Source: Tetradesmus obliquus (Eukaryota > Chlorophyta > Chlorophyceae > Sphaeropleales > Scenedesmaceae). Taken from it: a DNA stretch of 64,000 nucleotides. The notes under the pieces are model-generated. The model was not told the origin of the DNA. It saw only the letters and a program-made list of their open reading frames with translations, and ran no database searches. Position numbers and translations under genes: made by a program. Below are positions 33,760 through 46,164 of the stretch, piece by piece. The DNA lies in assembly GCA_030272155.1 (NCBI GenBank), contig CP126196.1:2294001-2358000 (forward strand), written 5' to 3'. The stretch's first letter is position 1; each line of letters begins with the position of its first letter.

Positions 33760-34010
33760 AGCAGCACCACTTTTGGGGCCCCGGTTTAGGGCGCAAGTTG
33801 TCAGTGTGGCACAAGCCTGTAAATTCGTGATATAATTCATGGATGCAGTTCTTCTGTATGTGCTTAACATACGTGATGCCGCTTAGCGCGACAGCCTTAA
33901 TACGCACAGCTCTGCCGTGGTGAAGTTCCAGTGCAGGCAGTTTCCCTGTGGACCTCGCGATATTCGCCTCTTCGCCTGTCTGCTTCCGCCAAATTTACAA
34001 TCGAAATCGA

Positions 34011-35780
34011 ATGAGTGGTCACGCCGGAGCATTGCCGCAGCAAGCAGCCTCCGCAATGACAACAGCGGAGCCCGGGATGTCAACACCGGTGAGCTGCTGT
34101 TGCTGCCCGGGCGCTCGTTGTGCTGCCATAACAATCAATCATGTGAGCAGTATATTAATAAGGATTGATCAGCTGCGCGTATATCAGCAGCACCGCGGCC
34201 GTGCTCCGCAGTTTGACCATGAAGCAGCAGCTGTCTCCCTGCAGCCACAGCTTGCTGCACTACAACACCAAGGAACGCCTTGACAGCCAAACTTGCGTGC
34301 CCAAATCATCAAAATACACTTCTTCATGCTACAAATGCTTCTGCTGCTTGCAGGGCATGCTTGAACTGCAGCCAGAAAGCCAACAACCTTGCAGCAGCAG
34401 CAGTACGAGCCAGCAGTGCGGCTCTGGCTGCCAGCACCACATGGAGACCAGGAGGAAAGGCAAAGCAGCCAACAAAGGTATGCTTATACTACAGCATATA
34501 GTGTGCTTCACAACTAGAATAGCAGCTGCTGTGCATCTCAGCTGTAGGTGATGGCAGCCACAGCAAGGTGCCAGGGCAGCACTTGTTGCGCGCAACTTGT
34601 GTGCACTCTGTCTACCTGAAAGGGAATGGTGCATACAGGCCAGCATTGTCAATGACTGCCTGGTAGGTGTATGGCAAGCTGTCCACATCAGCCTGGATTG
34701 AAGCAGGCTGTACATCATAGAACAAGTGCTCCAGCTTATCCTGGCACTGCTGCGGGGTCGGCTTGCCCGGCCACAAGCTGCGGCGCCATGCCTGCAGTGC
34801 CTGGCTCAGGTATGCATGCACATGCTCGACCACCTTGTGCAGATCAGGACTGAGGGGACACAGGGCAAACCTGTGGTCTTTCGACCAGATGCCGTGCTCG
34901 TCCAGCTTGGCACGCGCGTGTGCGCTGTCGTTGTCACTGGACAACAGCCAGATGGGCTCCTCTCCTGGGTTCTGCTGCGTGTACGCCTGCCACAGCTCGT
35001 GCAGCCTCTCACGCAGATCCCGGATGCAATCCTCATACTCATCTGCTGTCATGCCCTTTGCTGGCTCACCCTTGCTGGTCTGCAGGCACAGGGCAGGTTG
35101 CAGGCAGCACACCACCAGCAGCAAAACCCGTGGGCAGGCCAAAGGGGTGGTTCAGCAAGGAAGCCCAGCAGAGGTGGAGGCCAGGTTTAAACCACATGCT
35201 GCTTGAGAGCCATGCAGCCTACAGCAGCAGCAAGCAGTGCTTTACATGCAGGTGCAAGAACAGCAAGCATGTCAGACTGCTGGCACTGCAAACCGTGTCA
35301 CGCGGGGACGCTTGCTTCAAGCGTCATGTGTGCAGCAAGAAGGGCAGCAAGTACGAGAAGCAGCTGTATGCTTTGCTGAACAGCAACGCAGCTGTCACCG
35401 CATACGCTGTGGAGGCAGTGGCTATGGGCAGGAAGATACAGCTGCAGATACCTAACAGCAAGCAGGGGCTGTGGCTGAACAGGCACAGATGGGATGCAGT
35501 GCTGCTGCAGCCGGATAGCTTGCTGATTGAGGTGCAAGGAGAGCAGCACATAGACAAGGAGGACGGCAAGCGCAACAACAGGGGTGACACACTAGCAGAC
35601 AGGCAGGCCAAGGACCAGGCATTGGCAGATGCAGCGCTGGCCGACGGTTTCAGTGTGCTGTGGCTGCACCCAGGTGCTGCAGATGATGTGCGGGGCCGCG
35701 CCAGGCGCTGGGCAGCAGCTGTGCAGGTGGCGCTGGAGCATGTTGCTGCCAAGCAGCGCCCCAAGCTGTTCAAGGCCTGA
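34011..35780 (+). CDS. AT-hook, Cys-rich, Vsr/EDxHD-like PD-(D/E)XK nuclease (copy 1)
   Basis: Exons 34011-34088, 34354-34477 and 35104-35780 total 879 nt, encoding 292 aa; phases 0 and 1 fit. The protein has an AT-hook-like GRPKG (78-82), a Cys/His cluster (C113, C116, C118, C138, H142, C144) that may bind zinc, then a domain laid out like Vsr and DUF559/EDxHD nucleases: KYE Glu152, RWD Asp198, LIEVQGEQH (Glu210, Gln212, His216), RQAKD Asp238 and GFSVLWLHP. ExQ stands where ExK is usual. Family knowledge says this fold nicks or cuts DNA; a role in transposition or array growth is inference. The last exon lies wholly inside the transposase intron on the other strand. A candidate intermediate exon near 34160-34275 was not used because no GT donor follows it. 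Confidence 0.72.
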
Positions 35781-36542
35781 ACTCACCCGGTAATCACAGC
35801 CGTCTCTGTCTGCTGCCATGCCGCTTGTGCCAGTGAAGAATTTGATCCACACAGGACCCAGCAGGTAGTTGACGCCAATGATGTACTTCAGCTTTGCAGC
35901 GCTGTTGTTGTAGCGGGGCACAGGTGTGCGCCAGTGCCAGTCCTCTTCACCAGCACTGAACCAGCCCATGTAGGATTCCTTGCTCAAGCAGATCACCTTC
36001 TCATCCACCCACACCACAGCAGCCTTGTCAGCTTGCAGCCGCGCCTTATTTTCTGCGCTGACGTCGATTCTGCTCTGCCTGTGCTGGTCATCCAGGTAGG
36101 CCCTGTCGCGCACAACCCCATACTTAAAGCGGGGGTCAAACTCCTTGAGGTTGTTGGTCAGGGTCTCCGGAGTGATGCCGGCGTCCGTCACGATGTTGTG
36201 CACCACCGCGCTCTCAGCAATCAGCTGCTCCGCTGAGGTGTACGGACCCTGCCTGCCGGCCAACCACCAGTTGCGGGCCTCGACATAGCAAGCAGTTACC
36301 TGCCGCTCTGTCAAAACCTTGTGGCGCCCGCTGCTGTGGGCGCAACCCTCAACCACGCCGTCGTCACCCAGGCGTGGGCCCCATATTTGAACGTATTCAC
36401 CGGGGTTGCTGGGCAGGTCGTAGTGTGCAGCTTGCAGGCGCTTGCGGAACTCTGCTGTGGCGTCAACTAGATTACCAGAACTTGCCCTCCAGGCAAGGCC
36501 AGCAGTGTATTGGTAGACTGGTGGATAGGTCATATGCTGCAT
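34612..36542 (-). CDS. Tc1/mariner-like DD35E transposase (copy 1)
   Basis: Exons 36542-35787 and 35079-34612 give 407 aa; the intron (35786-35080) is GTGAGT..CTGCAG in phase 0. The catalytic triad reads WVDEK (Asp180), SSDNDSAH (Asp301) and SPDLHKVVEHV (Glu337), with 35 residues between the second Asp and the Glu. DNDxxH and SPDL..xEH are signatures of the IS630/Tc1/mariner superfamily, which inserts at TA. The N-terminal half should hold the helix-turn-helix DNA-binding part but is not clearly readable. The stop is TAG at 34614-34612; a GTAGAC overlapping it could be a donor to a further exon. The intron contains the coding exon of the opposite-strand nuclease. Confidence 0.85.
35080..35103. 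promoter_or_regulatory. 24-bp double 3' splice site used on both strands
   Basis: CTGCAG read on the minus strand (35085-35080) is the acceptor of transposase exon 2, and TTGCAG on the plus strand (35098-35103) is the acceptor of nuclease exon 3. The two coding exons diverge from this 24-bp segment. Both acceptors fit their donors in phase. Confidence 0.7.
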
Positions 36543-36980
36543 GTATCACGCCAAACCCTAGTTAGTACTGAACCTTGGACATGTGGCGTGTTGGTGCTCA
36601 TTGTGCATGGACGGGGGCAGCACTCTGAGGCGGGCACAGCAGCGCAGCCCTGAGTTGATTGGCTACATCACATTTAAAATGCAATGCTGCGCTGCGATGC
36701 TACAGCATTAAATTGTATTTTGCCTCTGAAGCAGCACCACTTTTGGGGCCCCGGTTTAGGGCGCAAGTTGTCAGTGTGGCACAAGCCTGTAAATTCGTGA
36801 TATAATTCATGGATGCAGTTCTTCTGTATGTGCTTAACATACGTGATGCCGCTTAGCGCGACAGCCTTAATACGCACAGCTCTGCCGTGGTGAAGTTCCA
36901 GTGCAGGCAGTTTCCCTGTGGACCTCGCGATATTCGCCTCTTCGCCTGTCTGCTTCCGCCAAATTTACAATCGAAATCGA

Positions 36981-38750
36981 ATGAGTGGTCACGCCGGAGC
37001 ATTGCCGCAGCAAGCAGCCTCCGCAATGACAACAGCGGAGCCCGGGATGTCAACACCGGTGAGCTGCTGTTGCTGCCCGGGCGCTCGTTGTGCTGCCATA
37101 ACAATCAATCATGTGAGCAGTATATTAATAAGGATTGATCAGCTGCGCGTATATCAGCAGCACCGCGGCCGTGCTCCGCAGTTTGACCATGAAGCAGCAG
37201 CTGTCTCCCTGCAGCCACAGCTTGCTGCACTACAACACCAAGGAACGCCTTGACAGCCAAACTTGCGTGCCCAAATCATCAAAATACACTTCTTCATGCT
37301 ACAAATGCTTCTGCTGCTTGCAGGGCATGCTTGAACTGCAGCCAGAAAGCCAACAACCTTGCAGCAGCAGCAGTACGAGCCAGCAGTGCGGCTCTGGCTG
37401 CCAGCACCACATGGAGACCAGGAGGAAAGGCAAAGCAGCCAACAAAGGTATGCTTATACTACAGCATATAGTGTGCTTCACAACTAGAATAGCAGCTGCT
37501 GTGCATCTCAGCTGTAGGTGATGGCAGCCACAGCAAGGTGCCAGGGCAGCACTTGTTGCGCGCAACTTGTGTGCACTCTGTCTACCTGAAAGGGAATGGT
37601 GCATACAGGCCAGCATTGTCAATGACTGCCTGGTAGGTGTATGGCAAGCTGTCCACATCAGCCTGGATTGAAGCAGGCTGTACATCATAGAACAAGTGCT
37701 CCAGCTTATCCTGGCACTGCTGCGGGGTCGGCTTGCCCGGCCACAAGCTGCGGCGCCATGCCTGCAGTGCCTGGCTCAGGTATGCATGCACATGCTCGAC
37801 CACCTTGTGCAGATCAGGACTGAGGGGACACAGGGCAAACCTGTGGTCTTTCGACCAGATGCCGTGCTCGTCCAGCTTGGCACGCGCGTGTGCGCTGTCG
37901 TTGTCACTGGACAACAGCCAGATGGGCTCCTCTCCTGGGTTCTGCTGCGTGTACGCCTGCCACAGCTCGTGCAGCCTCTCACGCAGATCCCGGATGCAAT
38001 CCTCATACTCATCTGCTGTCATGCCCTTTGCTGGCTCACCCTTGCTGGTCTGCAGGCACAGGGCAGGTTGCAGGCAGCACACCACCAGCAGCAAAACCCG
38101 TGGGCAGGCCAAAGGGGTGGTTCAGCAAGGAAGCCCAGCAGAGGTGGAGGCCAGGTTTAAACCACATGCTGCTTGAGAGCCATGCAGCCTACAGCAGCAG
38201 CAAGCAGTGCTTTACATGCAGGTGCAAGAACAGCAAGCATGTCAGACTGCTGGCACTGCAAACCGTGTCACGCGGGGACGCTTGCTTCAAGCGTCATGTG
38301 TGCAGCAAGAAGGGCAGCAAGTACGAGAAGCAGCTGTATGCTTTGCTGAACAGCAACGCAGCTGTCACCGCATACGCTGTGGAGGCAGTGGCTATGGGCA
38401 GGAAGATACAGCTGCAGATACCTAACAGCAAGCAGGGGCTGTGGCTGAACAGGCACAGATGGGATGCAGTGCTGCTGCAGCCGGATAGCTTGCTGATTGA
38501 GGTGCAAGGAGAGCAGCACATAGACAAGGAGGACGGCAAGCGCAACAACAGGGGTGACACACTAGCAGACAGGCAGGCCAAGGACCAGGCATTGGCAGAT
38601 GCAGCGCTGGCCGACGGTTTCAGTGTGCTGTGGCTGCACCCAGGTGCTGCAGATGATGTGCGGGGCCGCGCCAGGCGCTGGGCAGCAGCTGTGCAGGTGG
38701 CGCTGGAGCATGTTGCTGCCAAGCAGCGCCCCAAGCTGTTCAAGGCCTGA
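36981..38750 (+). CDS. Vsr/EDxHD-like nuclease (copy 2)
   Basis: Exons 36981-37058, 37324-37447 and 38074-38750. The 292-aa product is identical to that of copy 1, with all candidate catalytic residues intact. Confidence 0.72.
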
Positions 38751-39512
38751 ACTCACCCGGTAATCACAGCCGTCTCTGTCTGCTGCCATGCCGCTTGTGC
38801 CAGTGAAGAATTTGATCCACACAGGACCCAGCAGGTAGTTGACGCCAATGATGTACTTCAGCTTTGCAGCGCTGTTGTTGTAGCGGGGCACAGGTGTGCG
38901 CCAGTGCCAGTCCTCTTCACCAGCACTGAACCAGCCCATGTAGGATTCCTTGCTCAAGCAGATCACCTTCTCATCCACCCACACCACAGCAGCCTTGTCA
39001 GCTTGCAGCCGCGCCTTATTTTCTGCGCTGACGTCGATTCTGCTCTGCCTGTGCTGGTCATCCAGGTAGGCCCTGTCGCGCACAACCCCATACTTAAAGC
39101 GGGGGTCAAACTCCTTGAGGTTGTTGGTCAGGGTCTCCGGAGTGATGCCGGCGTCCGTCACGATGTTGTGCACCACCGCGCTCTCAGCAATCAGCTGCTC
39201 CGCTGAGGTGTACGGACCCTGCCTGCCGGCCAACCACCAGTTGCGGGCCTCGACATAGCAAGCAGTTACCTGCCGCTCTGTCAAAACCTTGTGGCGCCCG
39301 CTGCTGTGGGCGCAACCCTCAACCACGCCGTCGTCACCCAGGCGTGGGCCCCATATTTGAACGTATTCACCGGGGTTGCTGGGCAGGTCGTAGTGTGCAG
39401 CTTGCAGGCGCTTGCGGAACTCTGCTGTGGCGTCAACTAGATTACCAGAACTTGCCCTCCAGGCAAGGCCAGCAGTGTATTGGTAGACTGGTGGATAGGT
39501 CATATGCTGCAT
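37582..39512 (-). CDS. Tc1/mariner-like transposase (copy 2)
   Basis: Exons 39512-38757 and 38049-37582. The 407-aa product is identical to that of copy 1, with an intact D-D-E triad. Confidence 0.85.
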
Positions 39513-39694
39513 GTATCACGCCAAACCCTAGTTAGTACTGAACCTTGGACATGTGGCGTGTTGGTGCTCATTGTGCATGGACGGGGGCAGCACTCTGAGG
39601 CGGGCACAGCAGCGCAGCCCTGAGTTGATTGGCTACATCACATTTAAAATGCAATGCTGCGCTGCGATGCTACAGCATTAAATTGTATTTTGCC

Positions 39695-40411
39695 TCACTG
39701 GGTCTAGTAAAGAATCTCGCGCCATATATGCAGGGATGTAGCCAAGATCCCTATGCATCTATTGGCGTGCTCAATTGATGCGCTGCATGCGTGTGTGCTC
39801 TGGAAAACGAGTTTACGTATGTCCCTCCTCGCAGTTAAAAACGGCGGGGATAGGCAGGTTTTGCTGCGGCTGCGTTGCTTCGAGTGACACATAAAAATAT
39901 GGAATGTGTTTGCATGCAGCAGCAGGGCTGGCTGTGTGTTGTGTGTGGCGATCCAGGGCTGTGATGCGCTTGCCATGCCAAAGTGAACTCGTGATGCTTG
40001 CCCTGCTTGATTGAGCTGAGTGCCGAAAACATGTTTTCTGAGTTTCGAGATTTTGGTTGTGTTGCTGTTGTGAGGCGTGCTGCAGCAGCAGCCCAGCTTG
40101 TTCACCTGATGCCTGCAAATAGCTCCTGTGGCCTTGCTGTGCTGCTGCGTGCTGATGAGAGCCCTGTGCCACGGGGGGGTTTCGATGCTATTGTGTGGTG
40201 CAAGTGTGGGTGTAAAACAGGCGTCACTGAGGGGTGTCACCAGCAGCAGCAGCAGGCAGCAGGTTGGCAGTGTCTGCATTGGCCCTGTTCAAGGCTTCAT
40301 TGTGTGCTCAAGGTAACCACGGTTATACATACGAAGCTGCGTTGGATAGTATTGCGGCCGTGCGCAACAGGCTGCATGTGAACGTGTGAGATTCTTTTCT
40401 CGACCCAGTGA
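39695..40411. mobile_element. Element X2: 717-bp TIR element
   Basis: Same as X1, shifted by exactly 6652 bp, and sits between bodies 2 and 3. Confidence 0.75.
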
Positions 40412-40662
40412 AGCAGCACCACTTTTGGGGCCCCGGTTTAGGGCGCAAGTTGTCAGTGTGGCACAAGCCTGTAAATTCGTGATATAATTCATGGATGCAG
40501 TTCTTCTGTATGTGCTTAACATACGTGATGCCGCTTAGCGCGACAGCCTTAATACGCACAGCTCTGCCGTGGTGAAGTTCCAGTGCAGGCAGTTTCCCTG
40601 TGGACCTCGCGATATTCGCCTCTTCGCCTGTCTGCTTCCGCCAAATTTACAATCGAAATCGA

Positions 40663-42432
40663 ATGAGTGGTCACGCCGGAGCATTGCCGCAGCAAGCAGC
40701 CTCCGCAATGACAACAGCGGAGCCCGGGATGTCAACACCGGTGAGCTGCTGTTGCTGCCCGGGCGCTCGTTGTGCTGCCATAACAATCAATCATGTGAGC
40801 AGTATATTAATAAGGATTGATCAGCTGCGCGTATATCAGCAGCACCGCGGCCGTGCTCCGCAGTTTGACCATGAAGCAGCAGCTGTCTCCCTGCAGCCAC
40901 AGCTTGCTGCACTACAACACCAAGGAACGCCTTGACAGCCAAACTTGCGTGCCCAAATCATCAAAATACACTTCTTCATGCTACAAATGCTTCTGCTGCT
41001 TGCAGGGCATGCTTGAACTGCAGCCAGAAAGCCAACAACCTTGCAGCAGCAGCAGTACGAGCCAGCAGTGCGGCTCTGGCTGCCAGCACCACATGGAGAC
41101 CAGGAGGAAAGGCAAAGCAGCCAACAAAGGTATGCTTATACTACAGCATATAGTGTGCTTCACAACTAGAATAGCAGCTGCTGTGCATCTCAGCTGTAGG
41201 TGATGGCAGCCACAGCAAGGTGCCAGGGCAGCACTTGTTGCGCGCAACTTGTGTGCACTCTGTCTACCTGAAAGGGAATGGTGCATACAGGCCAGCATTG
41301 TCAATGACTGCCTGGTAGGTGTATGGCAAGCTGTCCACATCAGCCTGGATTGAAGCAGGCTGTACATCATAGAACAAGTGCTCCAGCTTATCCTGGCACT
41401 GCTGCGGGGTCGGCTTGCCCGGCCACAAGCTGCGGCGCCATGCCTGCAGTGCCTGGCTCAGGTATGCATGCACATGCTCGACCACCTTGTGCAGATCAGG
41501 ACTGAGGGGACACAGGGCAAACCTGTGGTCTTTCGACCAGATGCCGTGCTCGTCCAGCTTGGCACGCGCGTGTGCGCTGTCGTTGTCACTGGACAACAGC
41601 CAGATGGGCTCCTCTCCTGGGTTCTGCTGCGTGTACGCCTGCCACAGCTCGTGCAGCCTCTCACGCAGATCCCGGATGCAATCCTCATACTCATCTGCTG
41701 TCATGCCCTTTGCTGGCTCACCCTTGCTGGTCTGCAGGCACAGGGCAGGTTGCAGGCAGCACACCACCAGCAGCAAAACCCGTGGGCAGGCCAAAGGGGT
41801 GGTTCAGCAAGGAAGCCCAGCAGAGGTGGAGGCCAGGTTTAAACCACATGCTGCTTGAGAGCCATGCAGCCTACAGCAGCAGCAAGCAGTGCTTTACATG
41901 CAGGTGCAAGAACAGCAAGCATGTCAGACTGCTGGCACTGCAAACCGTGTCACGCGGGGACGCTTGCTTCAAGCGTCATGTGTGCAGCAAGAAGGGCAGC
42001 AAGTACGAGAAGCAGCTGTATGCTTTGCTGAACAGCAACGCAGCTGTCACCGCATACGCTGTGGAGGCAGTGGCTATGGGCAGGAAGATACAGCTGCAGA
42101 TACCTAACAGCAAGCAGGGGCTGTGGCTGAACAGGCACAGATGGGATGCAGTGCTGCTGCAGCCGGATAGCTTGCTGATTGAGGTGCAAGGAGAGCAGCA
42201 CATAGACAAGGAGGACGGCAAGCGCAACAACAGGGGTGACACACTAGCAGACAGGCAGGCCAAGGACCAGGCATTGGCAGATGCAGCGCTGGCCGACGGT
42301 TTCAGTGTGCTGTGGCTGCACCCAGGTGCTGCAGATGATGTGCGGGGCCGCGCCAGGCGCTGGGCAGCAGCTGTGCAGGTGGCGCTGGAGCATGTTGCTG
42401 CCAAGCAGCGCCCCAAGCTGTTCAAGGCCTGA
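40663..42432 (+). CDS. Vsr/EDxHD-like nuclease (copy 3)
   Basis: Exons 40663-40740, 41006-41129 and 41756-42432; product identical to copy 1. Confidence 0.72.
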
Positions 42433-43194
42433 ACTCACCCGGTAATCACAGCCGTCTCTGTCTGCTGCCATGCCGCTTGTGCCAGTGAAGAATTTGATCC
42501 ACACAGGACCCAGCAGGTAGTTGACGCCAATGATGTACTTCAGCTTTGCAGCGCTGTTGTTGTAGCGGGGCACAGGTGTGCGCCAGTGCCAGTCCTCTTC
42601 ACCAGCACTGAACCAGCCCATGTAGGATTCCTTGCTCAAGCAGATCACCTTCTCATCCACCCACACCACAGCAGCCTTGTCAGCTTGCAGCCGCGCCTTA
42701 TTTTCTGCGCTGACGTCGATTCTGCTCTGCCTGTGCTGGTCATCCAGGTAGGCCCTGTCGCGCACAACCCCATACTTAAAGCGGGGGTCAAACTCCTTGA
42801 GGTTGTTGGTCAGGGTCTCCGGAGTGATGCCGGCGTCCGTCACGATGTTGTGCACCACCGCGCTCTCAGCAATCAGCTGCTCCGCTGAGGTGTACGGACC
42901 CTGCCTGCCGGCCAACCACCAGTTGCGGGCCTCGACATAGCAAGCAGTTACCTGCCGCTCTGTCAAAACCTTGTGGCGCCCGCTGCTGTGGGCGCAACCC
43001 TCAACCACGCCGTCGTCACCCAGGCGTGGGCCCCATATTTGAACGTATTCACCGGGGTTGCTGGGCAGGTCGTAGTGTGCAGCTTGCAGGCGCTTGCGGA
43101 ACTCTGCTGTGGCGTCAACTAGATTACCAGAACTTGCCCTCCAGGCAAGGCCAGCAGTGTATTGGTAGACTGGTGGATAGGTCATATGCTGCAT
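41264..43194 (-). CDS. Tc1/mariner-like transposase (copy 3)
   Basis: Exons 43194-42439 and 41731-41264; product identical to copy 1. Confidence 0.85.
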
Positions 43195-43632
43195 GTATCA
43201 CGCCAAACCCTAGTTAGTACTGAACCTTGGACATGTGGCGTGTTGGTGCTCATTGTGCATGGACGGGGGCAGCACTCTGAGGCGGGCACAGCAGCGCAGC
43301 CCTGAGTTGATTGGCTACATCACATTTAAAATGCAATGCTGCGCTGCGATGCTACAGCATTAAATTGTATTTTGCCTCTGAAGCAGCACCACTTTTGGGG
43401 CCCCGGTTTAGGGCGCAAGTTGTCAGTGTGGCACAAGCCTGTAAATTCGTGATATAATTCATGGATGCAGTTCTTCTGTATGTGCTTAACATACGTGATG
43501 CCGCTTAGCGCGACAGCCTTAATACGCACAGCTCTGCCGTGGTGAAGTTCCAGTGCAGGCAGTTTCCCTGTGGACCTCGCGATATTCGCCTCTTCGCCTG
43601 TCTGCTTCCGCCAAATTTACAATCGAAATCGA

Positions 43633-45402
43633 ATGAGTGGTCACGCCGGAGCATTGCCGCAGCAAGCAGCCTCCGCAATGACAACAGCGGAGCCCGGGAT
43701 GTCAACACCGGTGAGCTGCTGTTGCTGCCCGGGCGCTCGTTGTGCTGCCATAACAATCAATCATGTGAGCAGTATATTAATAAGGATTGATCAGCTGCGC
43801 GTATATCAGCAGCACCGCGGCCGTGCTCCGCAGTTTGACCATGAAGCAGCAGCTGTCTCCCTGCAGCCACAGCTTGCTGCACTACAACACCAAGGAACGC
43901 CTTGACAGCCAAACTTGCGTGCCCAAATCATCAAAATACACTTCTTCATGCTACAAATGCTTCTGCTGCTTGCAGGGCATGCTTGAACTGCAGCCAGAAA
44001 GCCAACAACCTTGCAGCAGCAGCAGTACGAGCCAGCAGTGCGGCTCTGGCTGCCAGCACCACATGGAGACCAGGAGGAAAGGCAAAGCAGCCAACAAAGG
44101 TATGCTTATACTACAGCATATAGTGTGCTTCACAACTAGAATAGCAGCTGCTGTGCATCTCAGCTGTAGGTGATGGCAGCCACAGCAAGGTGCCAGGGCA
44201 GCACTTGTTGCGCGCAACTTGTGTGCACTCTGTCTACCTGAAAGGGAATGGTGCATACAGGCCAGCATTGTCAATGACTGCCTGGTAGGTGTATGGCAAG
44301 CTGTCCACATCAGCCTGGATTGAAGCAGGCTGTACATCATAGAACAAGTGCTCCAGCTTATCCTGGCACTGCTGCGGGGTCGGCTTGCCCGGCCACAAGC
44401 TGCGGCGCCATGCCTGCAGTGCCTGGCTCAGGTATGCATGCACATGCTCGACCACCTTGTGCAGATCAGGACTGAGGGGACACAGGGCAAACCTGTGGTC
44501 TTTCGACCAGATGCCGTGCTCGTCCAGCTTGGCACGCGCGTGTGCGCTGTCGTTGTCACTGGACAACAGCCAGATGGGCTCCTCTCCTGGGTTCTGCTGC
44601 GTGTACGCCTGCCACAGCTCGTGCAGCCTCTCACGCAGATCCCGGATGCAATCCTCATACTCATCTGCTGTCATGCCCTTTGCTGGCTCACCCTTGCTGG
44701 TCTGCAGGCACAGGGCAGGTTGCAGGCAGCACACCACCAGCAGCAAAACCCGTGGGCAGGCCAAAGGGGTGGTTCAGCAAGGAAGCCCAGCAGAGGTGGA
44801 GGCCAGGTTTAAACCACATGCTGCTTGAGAGCCATGCAGCCTACAGCAGCAGCAAGCAGTGCTTTACATGCAGGTGCAAGAACAGCAAGCATGTCAGACT
44901 GCTGGCACTGCAAACCGTGTCACGCGGGGACGCTTGCTTCAAGCGTCATGTGTGCAGCAAGAAGGGCAGCAAGTACGAGAAGCAGCTGTATGCTTTGCTG
45001 AACAGCAACGCAGCTGTCACCGCATACGCTGTGGAGGCAGTGGCTATGGGCAGGAAGATACAGCTGCAGATACCTAACAGCAAGCAGGGGCTGTGGCTGA
45101 ACAGGCACAGATGGGATGCAGTGCTGCTGCAGCCGGATAGCTTGCTGATTGAGGTGCAAGGAGAGCAGCACATAGACAAGGAGGACGGCAAGCGCAACAA
45201 CAGGGGTGACACACTAGCAGACAGGCAGGCCAAGGACCAGGCATTGGCAGATGCAGCGCTGGCCGACGGTTTCAGTGTGCTGTGGCTGCACCCAGGTGCT
45301 GCAGATGATGTGCGGGGCCGCGCCAGGCGCTGGGCAGCAGCTGTGCAGGTGGCGCTGGAGCATGTTGCTGCCAAGCAGCGCCCCAAGCTGTTCAAGGCCT
45401 GA
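43633..45402 (+). CDS. Vsr/EDxHD-like nuclease (copy 4)
   Basis: Exons 43633-43710, 43976-44099 and 44726-45402; product identical to copy 1. Confidence 0.72.
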
Positions 45403-46164
45403 ACTCACCCGGTAATCACAGCCGTCTCTGTCTGCTGCCATGCCGCTTGTGCCAGTGAAGAATTTGATCCACACAGGACCCAGCAGGTAGTTGACGCCAA
45501 TGATGTACTTCAGCTTTGCAGCGCTGTTGTTGTAGCGGGGCACAGGTGTGCGCCAGTGCCAGTCCTCTTCACCAGCACTGAACCAGCCCATGTAGGATTC
45601 CTTGCTCAAGCAGATCACCTTCTCATCCACCCACACCACAGCAGCCTTGTCAGCTTGCAGCCGCGCCTTATTTTCTGCGCTGACGTCGATTCTGCTCTGC
45701 CTGTGCTGGTCATCCAGGTAGGCCCTGTCGCGCACAACCCCATACTTAAAGCGGGGGTCAAACTCCTTGAGGTTGTTGGTCAGGGTCTCCGGAGTGATGC
45801 CGGCGTCCGTCACGATGTTGTGCACCACCGCGCTCTCAGCAATCAGCTGCTCCGCTGAGGTGTACGGACCCTGCCTGCCGGCCAACCACCAGTTGCGGGC
45901 CTCGACATAGCAAGCAGTTACCTGCCGCTCTGTCAAAACCTTGTGGCGCCCGCTGCTGTGGGCGCAACCCTCAACCACGCCGTCGTCACCCAGGCGTGGG
46001 CCCCATATTTGAACGTATTCACCGGGGTTGCTGGGCAGGTCGTAGTGTGCAGCTTGCAGGCGCTTGCGGAACTCTGCTGTGGCGTCAACTAGATTACCAG
46101 AACTTGCCCTCCAGGCAAGGCCAGCAGTGTATTGGTAGACTGGTGGATAGGTCATATGCTGCAT
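44234..46164 (-). CDS. Tc1/mariner-like transposase (copy 4)
   Basis: Exons 46164-45409 and 44701-44234; product identical to copy 1. Confidence 0.85.

Larger units (their letters stand above)
33760..36724. mobile_element. Tc1/mariner-like transposon body 1 with transposase and nuclease
   Basis: This 2965-bp body carries a minus-strand transposase and a plus-strand nuclease gene with reciprocally nested exons. It is joined head-to-tail to body 2 through TCTGA (36725-36729). No terminal inverted repeats specific to the body were found by eye, so the true element ends are uncertain and may involve X. Confidence 0.8.
36730..39694. mobile_element. Tc1/mariner-like transposon body 2
   Basis: Appears identical to body 1, shifted by 2970 bp. 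It follows body 1 directly through TCTGA and is followed by element X2. Confidence 0.85.
40412..43376. mobile_element. Tc1/mariner-like transposon body 3
   Basis: Copy of body 1 shifted by 6652 bp. Followed by TCTGA (43377-43381) and body 4 without an X element. Confidence 0.85.

Noticed and set aside
34920..35780. Single-exon 286-aa version of the nuclease starting at 34920
   Set aside because: Its first ~61 residues run antisense through transposase exon 2 and look like a shadow; the three-exon model is in phase and begins at a good ATG.
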